From Pseudomonas wadenswilerensis (lineage in GTDB: Bacteria > Pseudomonadota > Gammaproteobacteria > Pseudomonadales > Pseudomonadaceae), in assembly GCF_900497695.1 (NCBI RefSeq), contig NZ_UIDD01000007.1, positions 868,001-932,000 on the forward strand: a stretch of DNA of 64,000 bases, in the 5' to 3' direction. How positions within the stretch are numbered: the first letter of the stretch is position 1; each line of letters opens with the position of its first letter. Position numbers and translations under genes: made by a program. Positions 55,012-64,000 of the stretch are shown in pieces. The notes below the pieces were generated by a model. That model saw nothing but the letters and a program-made list of their open reading frames with translations, was not told where the DNA came from and made no database searches.

Positions 55012-56244
55012 ATGTTCAGGGCACTTTTTGACAGGCTCTTCAAGCGCACACCTACCGAGGATGAGTTTGCCCGGACCTTCATCAAGGCCGCTCGCACAGG
55101 TGGTTATGGCGAGCCTCTCGAGTACCTGGCAGATGAATTTCGCCTGCACTACGGCGACAGCGGCTACTTCAACCTGCACAACGCCTACCGCGACTACCTG
55201 AACGCCGACAAATCGCGCAAAGCCGACGTGCTCAACAGTTACCTGCGCGCCCTGATCGACACCCGCAACACCAGTGCAGCACAGACCCTGGAGCAGGTTC
55301 GCCCGCTGCTGCGGCCGGTGATCCGCAACCTGGCCATGCTCGAAGAGATCCGCCTGCACCATGTGCGAAGCGAAGGCTGGGACTCGCCCTGCCCGCTGGC
55401 CTGGCAACCGCTCTCGGAGGATTGCGCGACCTTGCTGGCAGTCGATCACCCCGACACCACCTCGACCCAGACCATGGGCCCGCCAAAGGATTGGGGCATT
55501 ACCCTTGAGCAAGCATTGGCAATCGCTCTCGACAACCTGCGCGACGCCAGCCCCGATGCCTTCGAACCGATCCTGCCCGGTTTGTACCAGGGCGCCTGGA
55601 AGGACGGCTACGACACCAGCCGGGTGCTGCTGCCCGACGTGCTGCAGCGCGCGCCGGTTTTGGGCCAGCCGGTGTTCATGATGCCCAGTCGTGATGTGTT
55701 GATGGTCACTGGTGACAAAGATGACGAAGGCTTGCGCCAGATGGTCGAGCTGAGCTTCCACGCGCTGGAGAACGGCCGTGCGCAGTCCAGCCAGATCTAC
55801 ACCTATCACGACCGCCGGATCGTCCCGTTCCAGGTGCAGGATGCGCACCTGCAAGCGCGCCTCGGCGACTTGCAGCGCCTGTTGCGCCACGGCATCTATA
55901 GCTCGCAGAAAGAGTTTCTCGACAAGATCCACGAAGCCCATCCGGAGGACATCTTCGTCGCCACCCACAGGCTCTACAGCGATGCCGACCACCCCGGCGG
56001 CAGCTTTTCGATAGCGGCCTGGACCGAGGGCGTGTTCACCTCGTTGCCGAAAACCGACCGGGTGATCCTGGTCCAGCCTCAGGCAGACGGTTCGGCACAC
56101 ACCCGGGTGGTTGCCTGGCATGAGGTCGAGTCGCTGCTGGGCGAGCTGCTGACTAAAGACGGCGAGCTCTATCCACCACGCTTTCGCACCCTCGGTTTTC
56201 CCAGCGCCGAGCAGTTGAGCCAACTGACGCCCATGGGTGAATAA
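55012..56244 (+). CDS. Hypothetical cytoplasmic protein, 410 aa
   Basis: From the ATG at 55012 (GGAGGA nine bases upstream) the protein starts MFRALFDRLFKRTPTEDEFA, then has a helical N-terminal third, a central region (GQPVFMMPSRDVLMVTGDKD) faintly like DUF1444/YtpQ proteins, and a C-terminal stretch with RVVAWHEVESLLGELL. It has no signal peptide or membrane helices. Codon use is typical of the genome, in contrast to the AT-richer gene upstream. Function is unknown. Confidence 0.7.
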   Translation: MFRALFDRLFKRTPTEDEFARTFIKAARTGGYGEPLEYLADEFRLHYGDSGYFNLHNAYRDYLNADKSRKADVLNSYLRALIDTRNTSAAQTLEQVRPLLRPVIRNLAMLEEIRLHHVRSEGWDSPCPLAWQPLSEDCATLLAVDHPDTTSTQTMGPPKDWGITLEQALAIALDNLRDASPDAFEPILPGLYQGAWKDGYDTSRVLLPDVLQRAPVLGQPVFMMPSRDVLMVTGDKDDEGLRQMVELSFHALENGRAQSSQIYTYHDRRIVPFQVQDAHLQARLGDLQRLLRHGIYSSQKEFLDKIHEAHPEDIFVATHRLYSDADHPGGSFSIAAWTEGVFTSLPKTDRVILVQPQADGSAHTRVVAWHEVESLLGELLTKDGELYPPRFRTLGFPSAEQLSQLTPMGE

Positions 56245-56459
56245 ACGGCGTTGTGGACGGCGGCGTGGCAGTTGGACCTGCAGACCGTACGATGCCCAGG
56301 CTAAAACCGTCGGCCACCGCCTGGTCCTGGCGGTGGGCAGCCAACTGATGCGAGCGGCCCTGGGCGAGGCCAGCGATGAGCTGGGGCTGGATAAAAGTGG
56401 CACAAAGCGCCATCCTCCCCGCCTTTTGCCTGCGCGCCTGACCTGCCAAGGAGATTCCC

Positions 56460-57014
56460 ATGCACGACCTGCCACTTGCCGCCGCCGACTTCGAGTTCCT
56501 CGAAGCTACCTTGCAGAGGTACGGCGATGACCATTCGGTGCTCAACGCCTCGGAGCTCGACGGTTATTTCACCGCGCTGGTTTCGAGCCCGGTGCAGGTG
56601 GACATCAGCGAGTGGTTCCCGGCCATCTGGGGTGGCCAGAACCCGGAATGGCAAAGCGCGCAGGAGTGCCAGCGCTTTGTCGAACTGTGTGCCCGTCATT
56701 TGAACAGCCTGGCGACCCAGCTGGTTGAGGCGCCACAGGCGTTTGCGCCTCGTCTGGAGCAGACTGAACACCTGGGCCAGCCACTGCCGCTGGCGGAGGA
56801 ATGGTGCTTTGGTTACCTGCGCGGCATGGCCATCGCCAACTGGCCTGCGCTACCGGCGCCACAGGCGCAGGCGTTGCAGGTGATTACCGGGTGGGCCGAG
56901 CAGGATGAATTCGAGCTGCCGGCGGATCTGGACGTGACCTTGCACCGTCAGCGGGTAGTGGCGATTGCCCCGGCGGCGCGGGCGTTGCATGACTACTGGC
57001 TGGCGCAGCGCTAG
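56460..57014 (+). CDS. UPF0149 (YecA/YgfB-like) family protein
   Basis: The 184-residue helical protein has the family pattern: NASELDGYFTALVSSP near residue 30, then WFPAIWGG, and EEWCFGYLRGMAIANW near residue 117. It lacks the C-terminal SEC-C zinc motif found in longer YecA proteins. The strong AAGGAG site fixes the start. The role is unknown. It is followed by a very large REP array. Confidence 0.85.
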   Translation: MHDLPLAAADFEFLEATLQRYGDDHSVLNASELDGYFTALVSSPVQVDISEWFPAIWGGQNPEWQSAQECQRFVELCARHLNSLATQLVEAPQAFAPRLEQTEHLGQPLPLAEEWCFGYLRGMAIANWPALPAPQAQALQVITGWAEQDEFELPADLDVTLHRQRVVAIAPAARALHDYWLAQR

Positions 57015-57050
57015 AACGCTTGTGCCTGTGTCGCCTGGATTGCGACCGCT

Positions 57051-58197
57051 GTGGGAGCTGGCCTTGCCGGCGATGAGGCCGGTACAGCCAGCACATCAGG
57101 TGGTGTCTGGATTACGACCGCTGCGCGCTCGATCGCTGGCAAGGCCAGCTCCCACAGGTTCGGCGTACACAAATCCACTGTGGGAGCTGGCTTGCCAGCG
57201 ATGAGGCCGGTACAGCCAGCACATCAGGTGGTGTCTGGATTACGACCGCTGCGCGCTCGATCGCTGGCAAGGCCAGCTCCCACAGGTTCGGCGTACACAA
57301 ATCCATTGTGGGAGCTGGCTTGCCAGCGATGAGGCCGGTACAGCCAGCACATCAGGTGTCGCCTGGATTGCGACCGCTGCGCGCTCGATCGCTGGCAAGG
57401 CCAGCTCCCACAGGTTCGGCGTACACAAATCCATTGTGGGAGCTGGCTTGCCAGCGATGAGGCCAGTACAGCCAGCACATCAGGTGTCGCCTGGATTACG
57501 ACCGCTACGCGCTCGATCGCTGGCAAGGCCAGCTCCCACAGGTTCGGCGTACACAAATCCATTGTGGGAGCTGGCTTGCCAGCGATGAGGCCGGTACAGC
57601 CAGCACATCAGGTGGTGTCTGGATTACGACCGCTGCGCGCTCGATCGCTGGCAAGGCCAGCTCCCACAGGTTCGGCGTACACAAATCCACTGTGGGAGCT
57701 GGCTTGCCAGCGATGAGGCCAGTACAGCCAGCACATCAGGTGTCGCCTGGATTGCGACCGCTGCGCGCTCGATCGCTGGCAAGGCCAGCTCCCACAGGTT
57801 CGGCGCACACAAATCCACTGTGGGAGCTGGCTTGCCAGCGATGAGGCCGGTACAGCCAGCACTTCAGGTGTCGCCTGGATTGCGACCGCTGCGCGCTCGA
57901 TCGCTGGCAAGGCCAGCTCCCACAGGTTCGGCGTACACAAATCCATTGTGGGAGCTGGCTTGCCAGCGATGAGGCCGGTACAGCCAGCACTTCAGGTGTC
58001 GCCTGGATTGCGACCGCTGCGCGCTCGATCGCTGGCAAGGCCAGCTCCCACAGGTTCGGCGTACACAAATCCATTGTGGGAGCTGGCTTGCCAGCGATGA
58101 GGCCGGTACAGCCAGCACATCAGGTGTCGCCTGGATTGCGACCGCTGCGCGCTCGATCGCTGGCAAGGCCAGCTCCCACAGGTTCGGCGCTATACCT
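57051..58197. repeat. Tandem array of nine REP doublets, ~128-bp unit
   Basis: Units begin with GTGGGAGCTGGC at 57051, 57180, 57308, 57436, 57564, 57692, 57820, 57948 and 58076; spacing is 129 once, then 128. Each unit is an inverted REP pair (GAGCTGGCTTGCCAGCGATG ... GCTGGCAAGGCCAGCTCCC) with a fixed centre and linker (TTCGGCGTACACAAATCCA). The first unit is the most diverged (CTGGCCTTGCCGGCG); the others differ at few positions, such as ACATCAGG/ACTTCAGG and GGTGTC/TGTCGC. The array lies between the convergent UPF0149 and katG genes. It has no coding content; open frames inside it are artefacts. Confidence 0.95.
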
Positions 58198-58226
58198 GTG
58201 GGAGCGGTGCCCCTCCCCGCCTCAAC

Positions 58227-60524
<2,298 letters not shown>

Positions 60525-60566
60525 TTAGTTATCTCCACATCAGGTCCGGCCGGCACATGCCAGCGC

Positions 60567-60639
60567 ATCATAAAGGCTAGTCCCGGCCCCGGTAGTCAGC
60601 AAATAGACGCAGTATTACCCGCTGATAGCCATAATCTCT
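60567..60639 (-). promoter_or_regulatory. Predicted OxyR site and -10 of the katG promoter
   Basis: ATAG-N7-ATTA-N7-ATAG-N7-CTCT (60603-60639) keeps the exact four-part spacing of the OxyR consensus ATAG-N7-CTAT-N7-ATAG-N7-CTAT, with 11 of 16 half-site bases matching. On the minus strand, TATGAT (60567-60572) is a good -10 about 30 bases closer to katG, with a poor -35, as expected for an OxyR-dependent promoter. Confidence 0.5.
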
Positions 60640-60701
60640 TATACCAACCCCAGGGATGGAGCAGATCGTAGGTGTAGCCGCCTCCCCCTGAGGTTCAGAT
60701 C

Positions 60702-61343
60702 ATGCACAGCCGTCCGCGTCGCACCGCCTTCCACGAAGCCGGCCATGCCCTGGCCTTCTGGTGGAACGGCCTGGCGATCAGGCGGGTGACGGTGCGCACC
60801 CGGGCCGAAGCGCTGATCGGGCCGATGGTCGATTTGCGCGGCAACCTGCAGCCGGTCAAGGGCCTGGTCGAAGCGGACTACCTGGTGCCTCTGCCCGCCT
60901 TCGAGCCGCCGGGCATCGCCGAGTACCTGCCGTCGATGATCGAGCTGATCGAACGCGATCTGCTCAACTGCTTCGCCGGCCCCGTGGCCGAAGCGGTTTA
61001 CCGGCACGGTCCGGATAATCGCTTTCTCACCACCAGCGGTGCCGGTGACCGGCGCCGGGCCTGCGAGCTGATCGCCCTGCTCCCTCCGCGCCAAGTGCTT
61101 CATGCCGAGTCGATTGCACTGATGCGCTGCCACAACCTGGTGCGCCACTACTGGCCTGCGTTGCGCACGGTCGCCGAACTGCTGCGAGACCGGGGAACGG
61201 TGGATGGCGATGCGCTGATCGGGCTGCTGTGCCAGTTGACCGGCGAAACACCACAGCGGCTTACCAATCCACTGGCAACCCTGGATATCCCGCCGCGCAG
61301 CCGTGGGAGCGGCGGTGCGTCGCCTCGCCGTGCGCCGCGATAA
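60702..61343 (+). CDS. Free-standing M41-type (FtsH-like) zinc peptidase domain
   Basis: The 213-residue protein begins with HEAGH at residues 11-15 (AFHEAGHALAFW), as in FtsH proteases. A later motif FAGPVAEAVYRHG ... TSGAGDRRRACELIA aligns with the FtsH segment holding the third zinc ligand, here D116. There is no AAA ATPase domain, membrane helix or signal peptide. All three zinc ligands appear present, so it could be an ATP-independent peptidase or a binding protein. It is divergent from katG across a 204-base region with the OxyR-like site. GAGG precedes the ATG. Confidence 0.75.
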   Translation: MHSRPRRTAFHEAGHALAFWWNGLAIRRVTVRTRAEALIGPMVDLRGNLQPVKGLVEADYLVPLPAFEPPGIAEYLPSMIELIERDLLNCFAGPVAEAVYRHGPDNRFLTTSGAGDRRRACELIALLPPRQVLHAESIALMRCHNLVRHYWPALRTVAELLRDRGTVDGDALIGLLCQLTGETPQRLTNPLATLDIPPRSRGSGGASPRRAPR

Positions 61344-61348
61344 ACGCA

Positions 61349-62749
61349 TCAGCCCACCGACGGCACCTTGGCCGGCTGGCCATGCTGGCGGGTGGTGATG
61401 ATGCCAATGAAGGAAATCACCAGCGCCAGGCCGATGGTGGTGGTGACCTCGGCGCGGTGCTCCGGGGTCACCAGCATGACCCCAAGGGCGGCGCTGATGA
61501 AGGCGATGACCAGGTAGGTCAGCCAGGGGAACAGCCACATGCGAAAGGTCAGCTCGACCTTCTGCTTGAGCAGCATCCGGCGCATGCGCAACTGCGACAC
61601 GGCAATCACCAGGTACACCAGCAAGGCAATGGCACCGGAGCTGGCGAGCAGGAACTGGAACAGGCCGGCCGGGGCAAAGTAGCTGACCACGGTGATCACC
61701 GCGCCCAGCACGGTGCTGGCGATGACTGCGGCGCGCGGCACGCCGACCGCCGAGGTCAGCTTGACCTGCCGGGGCGCCTCACCGCGCTTGCCGAGGGAAA
61801 ACAGCATGCGCGAGGCAATGTAGATCGAGGAGTTCATGCAGCTGGCCACCGCTACCAGCACCACCACATCCATCATCAGCTTGGCGTGGGGAATGTTCAT
61901 CAGTTCCAGGGCCCGCTGGTAAGAGCCCACCGAGGCCAGCTGCGGGTCGTTCCAGGGCACGATGGAAATGATCACGGCAATCGACAGCAGGTAGAACACG
62001 CCGATGCGCCAGATTACCGAGCGGGTGGCCCTGGCGATGTTCTTCGCCGGGCTCTGGGATTCGGCGGCGGCAATGGTCACCGCCTCGGTGCCGATAAAGC
62101 TGAACATCACGGTAATGAAGGCACCGACCACCGCCGACACGCCGTTGGGCGCAAAGCCACCATGGGTTTCGAGCAAATGGCCCAGGCCGCTGACCTCGCG
62201 TTCCGGCACCCAGCCCATCAGCACCGCAGCGCCAAGGGAGATGAAGGCGATGATTGCCACGACCTTGAACATGGCGAACCAGAACTCGAACTCACCGTAC
62301 TTGGACACGCTGAACAGGTTGGTCGCGGCCAGGGCGATGATCGACAACAGGGCAAACAGCCAGGCATCGACCATGGGCATCCAGGTGTTCAGCACATGCC
62401 CGGCGGCCAGGGCTTCGATGGGGATCACCAGCACCCAGAACCACCAGTACATCCAGCCGATGGTAAAACCGGCCCAGGGCCCGATGGCCTGGTCGGCGTA
62501 GGTCGAAAACGAACCGGTGTCGGGGTTGGCCACGGCCATCTCGCCGAGCATGCGCATTACCAGGATCACCAGCAGGCCCGACAGCACATAGGCCAGGATT
62601 GCCGCGGGCCCGGCGGCGGCAATTGCATGCCCGGAGCCGACGAACAGGCCGGCGCCAATGATGCCGGCGATGGAAAGCATGGTGACATGGCGTGGCTTGA
62701 AACCCTGCGCCAACTGACCGCTCGAATCCTTGGAGCCCAGGCTGATCAT
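61349..62749 (-). CDS. Amino-acid permease, APC superfamily, GabP-like
   Basis: The 466-residue protein has twelve predicted membrane helices and the APC signature at the first helix (FKPRHVTMLSIAGIIGAGLF), then GSFSTYADQAIGPWAGFTIG and WMYWWFWVLVIPIEA. Length and several stretches are close to E. coli GabP, the gamma-aminobutyrate permease, but substrate cannot be assigned with certainty. I chose the ATG at 62749, which gives the same length as GabP; a frame 17 codons longer is less likely. It is convergent with the M41-type gene. Confidence 0.85.
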   Translation of the reverse strand: MISLGSKDSSGQLAQGFKPRHVTMLSIAGIIGAGLFVGSGHAIAAAGPAAILAYVLSGLLVILVMRMLGEMAVANPDTGSFSTYADQAIGPWAGFTIGWMYWWFWVLVIPIEALAAGHVLNTWMPMVDAWLFALLSIIALAATNLFSVSKYGEFEFWFAMFKVVAIIAFISLGAAVLMGWVPEREVSGLGHLLETHGGFAPNGVSAVVGAFITVMFSFIGTEAVTIAAAESQSPAKNIARATRSVIWRIGVFYLLSIAVIISIVPWNDPQLASVGSYQRALELMNIPHAKLMMDVVVLVAVASCMNSSIYIASRMLFSLGKRGEAPRQVKLTSAVGVPRAAVIASTVLGAVITVVSYFAPAGLFQFLLASSGAIALLVYLVIAVSQLRMRRMLLKQKVELTFRMWLFPWLTYLVIAFISAALGVMLVTPEHRAEVTTTIGLALVISFIGIITTRQHGQPAKVPSVG

Positions 62750-62882
62750 TATATTTATTCTCTTGTGATCGGAACGCATGGCATTGACTGCTGGCGTCAC
62801 CTTACCTGTGCTGCTTGACGGCGGATTTGCCTGAGCGCGCCGTTCGCTGTGTCTGATCTCGCCATGAAACGTTGGTGCCAGC

Positions 62883-63386
62883 TCAGTGCAACGCCCGCGT
62901 CACCAGGAAGTTAACCAACTCCGGCTCGTCGTCCAGTTCGATCGAACGCACCGGGCGCGGCAGGTTGTCGAGCACCGTGCGCCAGAAGGCGTGAGCGGTT
63001 TCGTCCTGGTCGTAATAGCGCACCAGCCACTGGTTCTGCCCGCTCGCCAGCACCTGGCTGGCCAGGGCGCTGCCGATACCCTTGCGCCGGTAGCGCTTGA
63101 GGATGAACAGGTCGGCCAGCTCCAGGGCATCGAGCCCGGGCAGCTCACTGCGTTCGATCAGCAAAAAGCCGGCGATGTAGCCGTCGACCAGGATCAGGTT
63201 GGCGCTCCATTGCGGCTCTTGCCAGTAGCGTTGCAGGTGCTCGTCGTGCACGTAGAAACGGCCGTCGACCTCGACGTCTTCCTGTTCCCAGTCCGAAGAC
63301 TCGTAGGCGTAGAACTGGTAGAGGTTGCGAATCAGCTCGGCCTGCTCGGGGCCGGTTTGCAAGAGCTCGACAGTGAGGTCGCTCAT
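62883..63386 (-). CDS. GNAT-family acetyltransferase
   Basis: The 167-residue protein has a GNAT fold: YIAGFLLIERSELPG on the central strands, LADLFILKRYRRKGIGSALA with the acetyl-CoA loop (R-R-K-G-I-G), and QWLVRYYDQDETAHAFWRTV near the C-terminus. The acceptor is unknown. GAGG lies upstream of the ATG. It stands between the GabP-like gene and the RidA-family gene on the same strand. Confidence 0.85.
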   Translation of the reverse strand: MSDLTVELLQTGPEQAELIRNLYQFYAYESSDWEQEDVEVDGRFYVHDEHLQRYWQEPQWSANLILVDGYIAGFLLIERSELPGLDALELADLFILKRYRRKGIGSALASQVLASGQNQWLVRYYDQDETAHAFWRTVLDNLPRPVRSIELDDEPELVNFLVTRALH

Positions 63387-63506
63387 GACAGGACCTCATA
63401 CAGCGGAAAAATCGACGGCATTGGTATCTCGATAAGTGAACGAACAGCGCGTTTTGCGGGCGCTATTGTTTACAAAAGCCGGGGCCAATGCCATCGCTAA
63501 AACGCG

Positions 63507-63920
63507 TTACCTGGCCGGCAGCGCGGCGACCGCGTCGATTTCGATCTGCATGCCATCCAGGGCCAGGCGCGGCACCGGGATCAGCGTGCAGGTCGGGGTC
63601 ATGTTGGCGCCCCAGGCGCGCTGGGCTTCGGCGCCCCACAGGCGCAACTTGCTTTCGTCGTGATCGACGATCAGCAGGGTCAGCTTGAACACATCGGCCA
63701 GGGTTGCGCCTTTTGACGCCAGGGCGATCTGCAGGTTGGCCAGGGCCTGGCGCGCCTGTTCGGCAAAATCGCTCGACAGCCGGCCCTCGAGGTCTTCCCC
63801 GCCCTGCCCGGCGATGTACAGCAGCCGGGCATTGGCGGCGACCTCGGCGACATGGGAGTAGGCATTGGCACTGGGGTCGTAGAGGCCTTCGGGGTTGGAC
63901 AGGTGGAAAGCTGCGGTCAT
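63507..63920 (-). CDS. RidA-family protein under a MerR-type promoter
   Basis: The 137-residue protein has Rid motifs (LLYIAGQGGEDLEGRLS, then FAEQARQALANLQIALASKG, VFKLTLLIVDHDESKL) and ends with LTL-type PVPRLALDGMQIEIDAVA. The arginine in PVPRLA occupies the region of the RidA substrate arginine. GGAG seven bases before the ATG at 63920 sets the start; a frame 12 codons longer runs into the -10 region. It is clearly a different subgroup from the RidA at 51747. Confidence 0.87.
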   Translation of the reverse strand: MTAAFHLSNPEGLYDPSANAYSHVAEVAANARLLYIAGQGGEDLEGRLSSDFAEQARQALANLQIALASKGATLADVFKLTLLIVDHDESKLRLWGAEAQRAWGANMTPTCTLIPVPRLALDGMQIEIDAVAALPAR

Positions 63921-63948
63921 GGTGCTGCTCCGAATGGTGGGAGCGGCG

Positions 63949-63979
63949 AGTATCAAACCTCGACCTAAGTAGAGGTCAA
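63949..63979 (-). promoter_or_regulatory. MerR-type promoter of the RidA-family gene
   Basis: On the minus strand, TTGACC and GATACT are separated by exactly 19 bases containing the dyad CCTCTACTTAGGTCGAGG. The dyad and geometry match MerR/SoxR-class promoters. The matching regulator gene is probably just outside the window. Confidence 0.65.
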
Positions 63980-64000
63980 GCCTGATGTTGCCAGCGCTGC

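Noticed and set aside
57112..58166. Several 60-112 residue open frames on the minus strand inside the repeat array
   Set aside because: They are the same repeat read in frame (MDLCTPNLWELALPAIE repeated), with no ribosome site or independent conservation.
57051..58197. Regular repeats resembling a CRISPR array
   Set aside because: The whole 128-bp unit, including the would-be spacers, is repeated almost unchanged, and each unit is an inverted REP pair; no cas genes are present.
61229..62818. 529-codon plus-strand frame opposite the GabP-like permease
   Set aside because: Composition is histidine-, glycine- and aspartate-rich shadow; the minus strand encodes a twelve-helix permease with family signatures.

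Overview
The window looks like a chromosomal segment of a Pseudomonas, most likely from the P. putida / P. fluorescens side of the genus. The reasons are GC-rich coding with strong G/C third-position bias, many Pseudomonas-type REP palindromes (cores such as GGGCTTGACCCGC and GAGCTGGCTTGCCAGC), and the gene families present. No rRNA, tRNA, insertion sequence, prophage or CRISPR array was seen. Assignments rest on reading motifs and family resemblance; no database search was run.

Layout. 1-8.3 kb: 3' end of a LysR gene, an HPP/CBS membrane protein with a hairpin-rich leader, a 24-residue membrane peptide, a membrane protein, an HxlR-type regulator divergent from a nitrilase, a GFA-family protein, a DUF3616 protein and a secreted alpha/beta hydrolase. 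8.3-12.1 kb: a P-loop kinase-like gene, then a small MerR regulon (MerR, chloroperoxidase-like hydrolase, OYE-family oxidoreductase) with matching MerR-type promoters. 12.4-25.6 kb: a chaperone-usher fimbrial locus (tip protein, pilin, chaperone, usher) split by a four-gene phosphorelay and c-di-GMP module like PvrS-PvrR-RcsC-RcsB of P. aeruginosa. Three promoters in it carry an RcsB-box-like motif at a constant 37-base offset from a -10-like hexamer. 25.7-31 kb: methyltransferase, DUF4287 protein and an AttEFGH-like ABC/FtsX/lipocalin operon. 31.2-32.7 kb: a predicted effector/immunity pair. 32.7-40.5 kb: GFA, GNAT, DUF1176, LysR/OYE pair, a TonB receptor with an STN signalling domain and a VOC protein.

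40.5-45.9 kb: a complete type I export operon (TolC-like channel, C39-peptidase ABC transporter, HlyD-like adaptor) divergent from a 72-residue peptide with a textbook double-glycine leader. This is a candidate class II microcin-like system and, with the fimbrial regulatory module, the most interesting part of the window. 45.9-56.2 kb: small proteins, a second DUF1176 protein, a lipoprotein, chorismate mutase, RlhA-like U32 peptidase, RidA, an amidase, and an AT-richer stretch with a membrane-protein gene lacking a normal start. 56.4-64 kb: a UPF0149 protein, nine tandem 128-bp REP doublets, KatG with a predicted OxyR site, a free-standing M41 (FtsH-type) peptidase domain, a GabP-like permease, a GNAT protein and a RidA-family protein behind a MerR-type promoter at the window edge.
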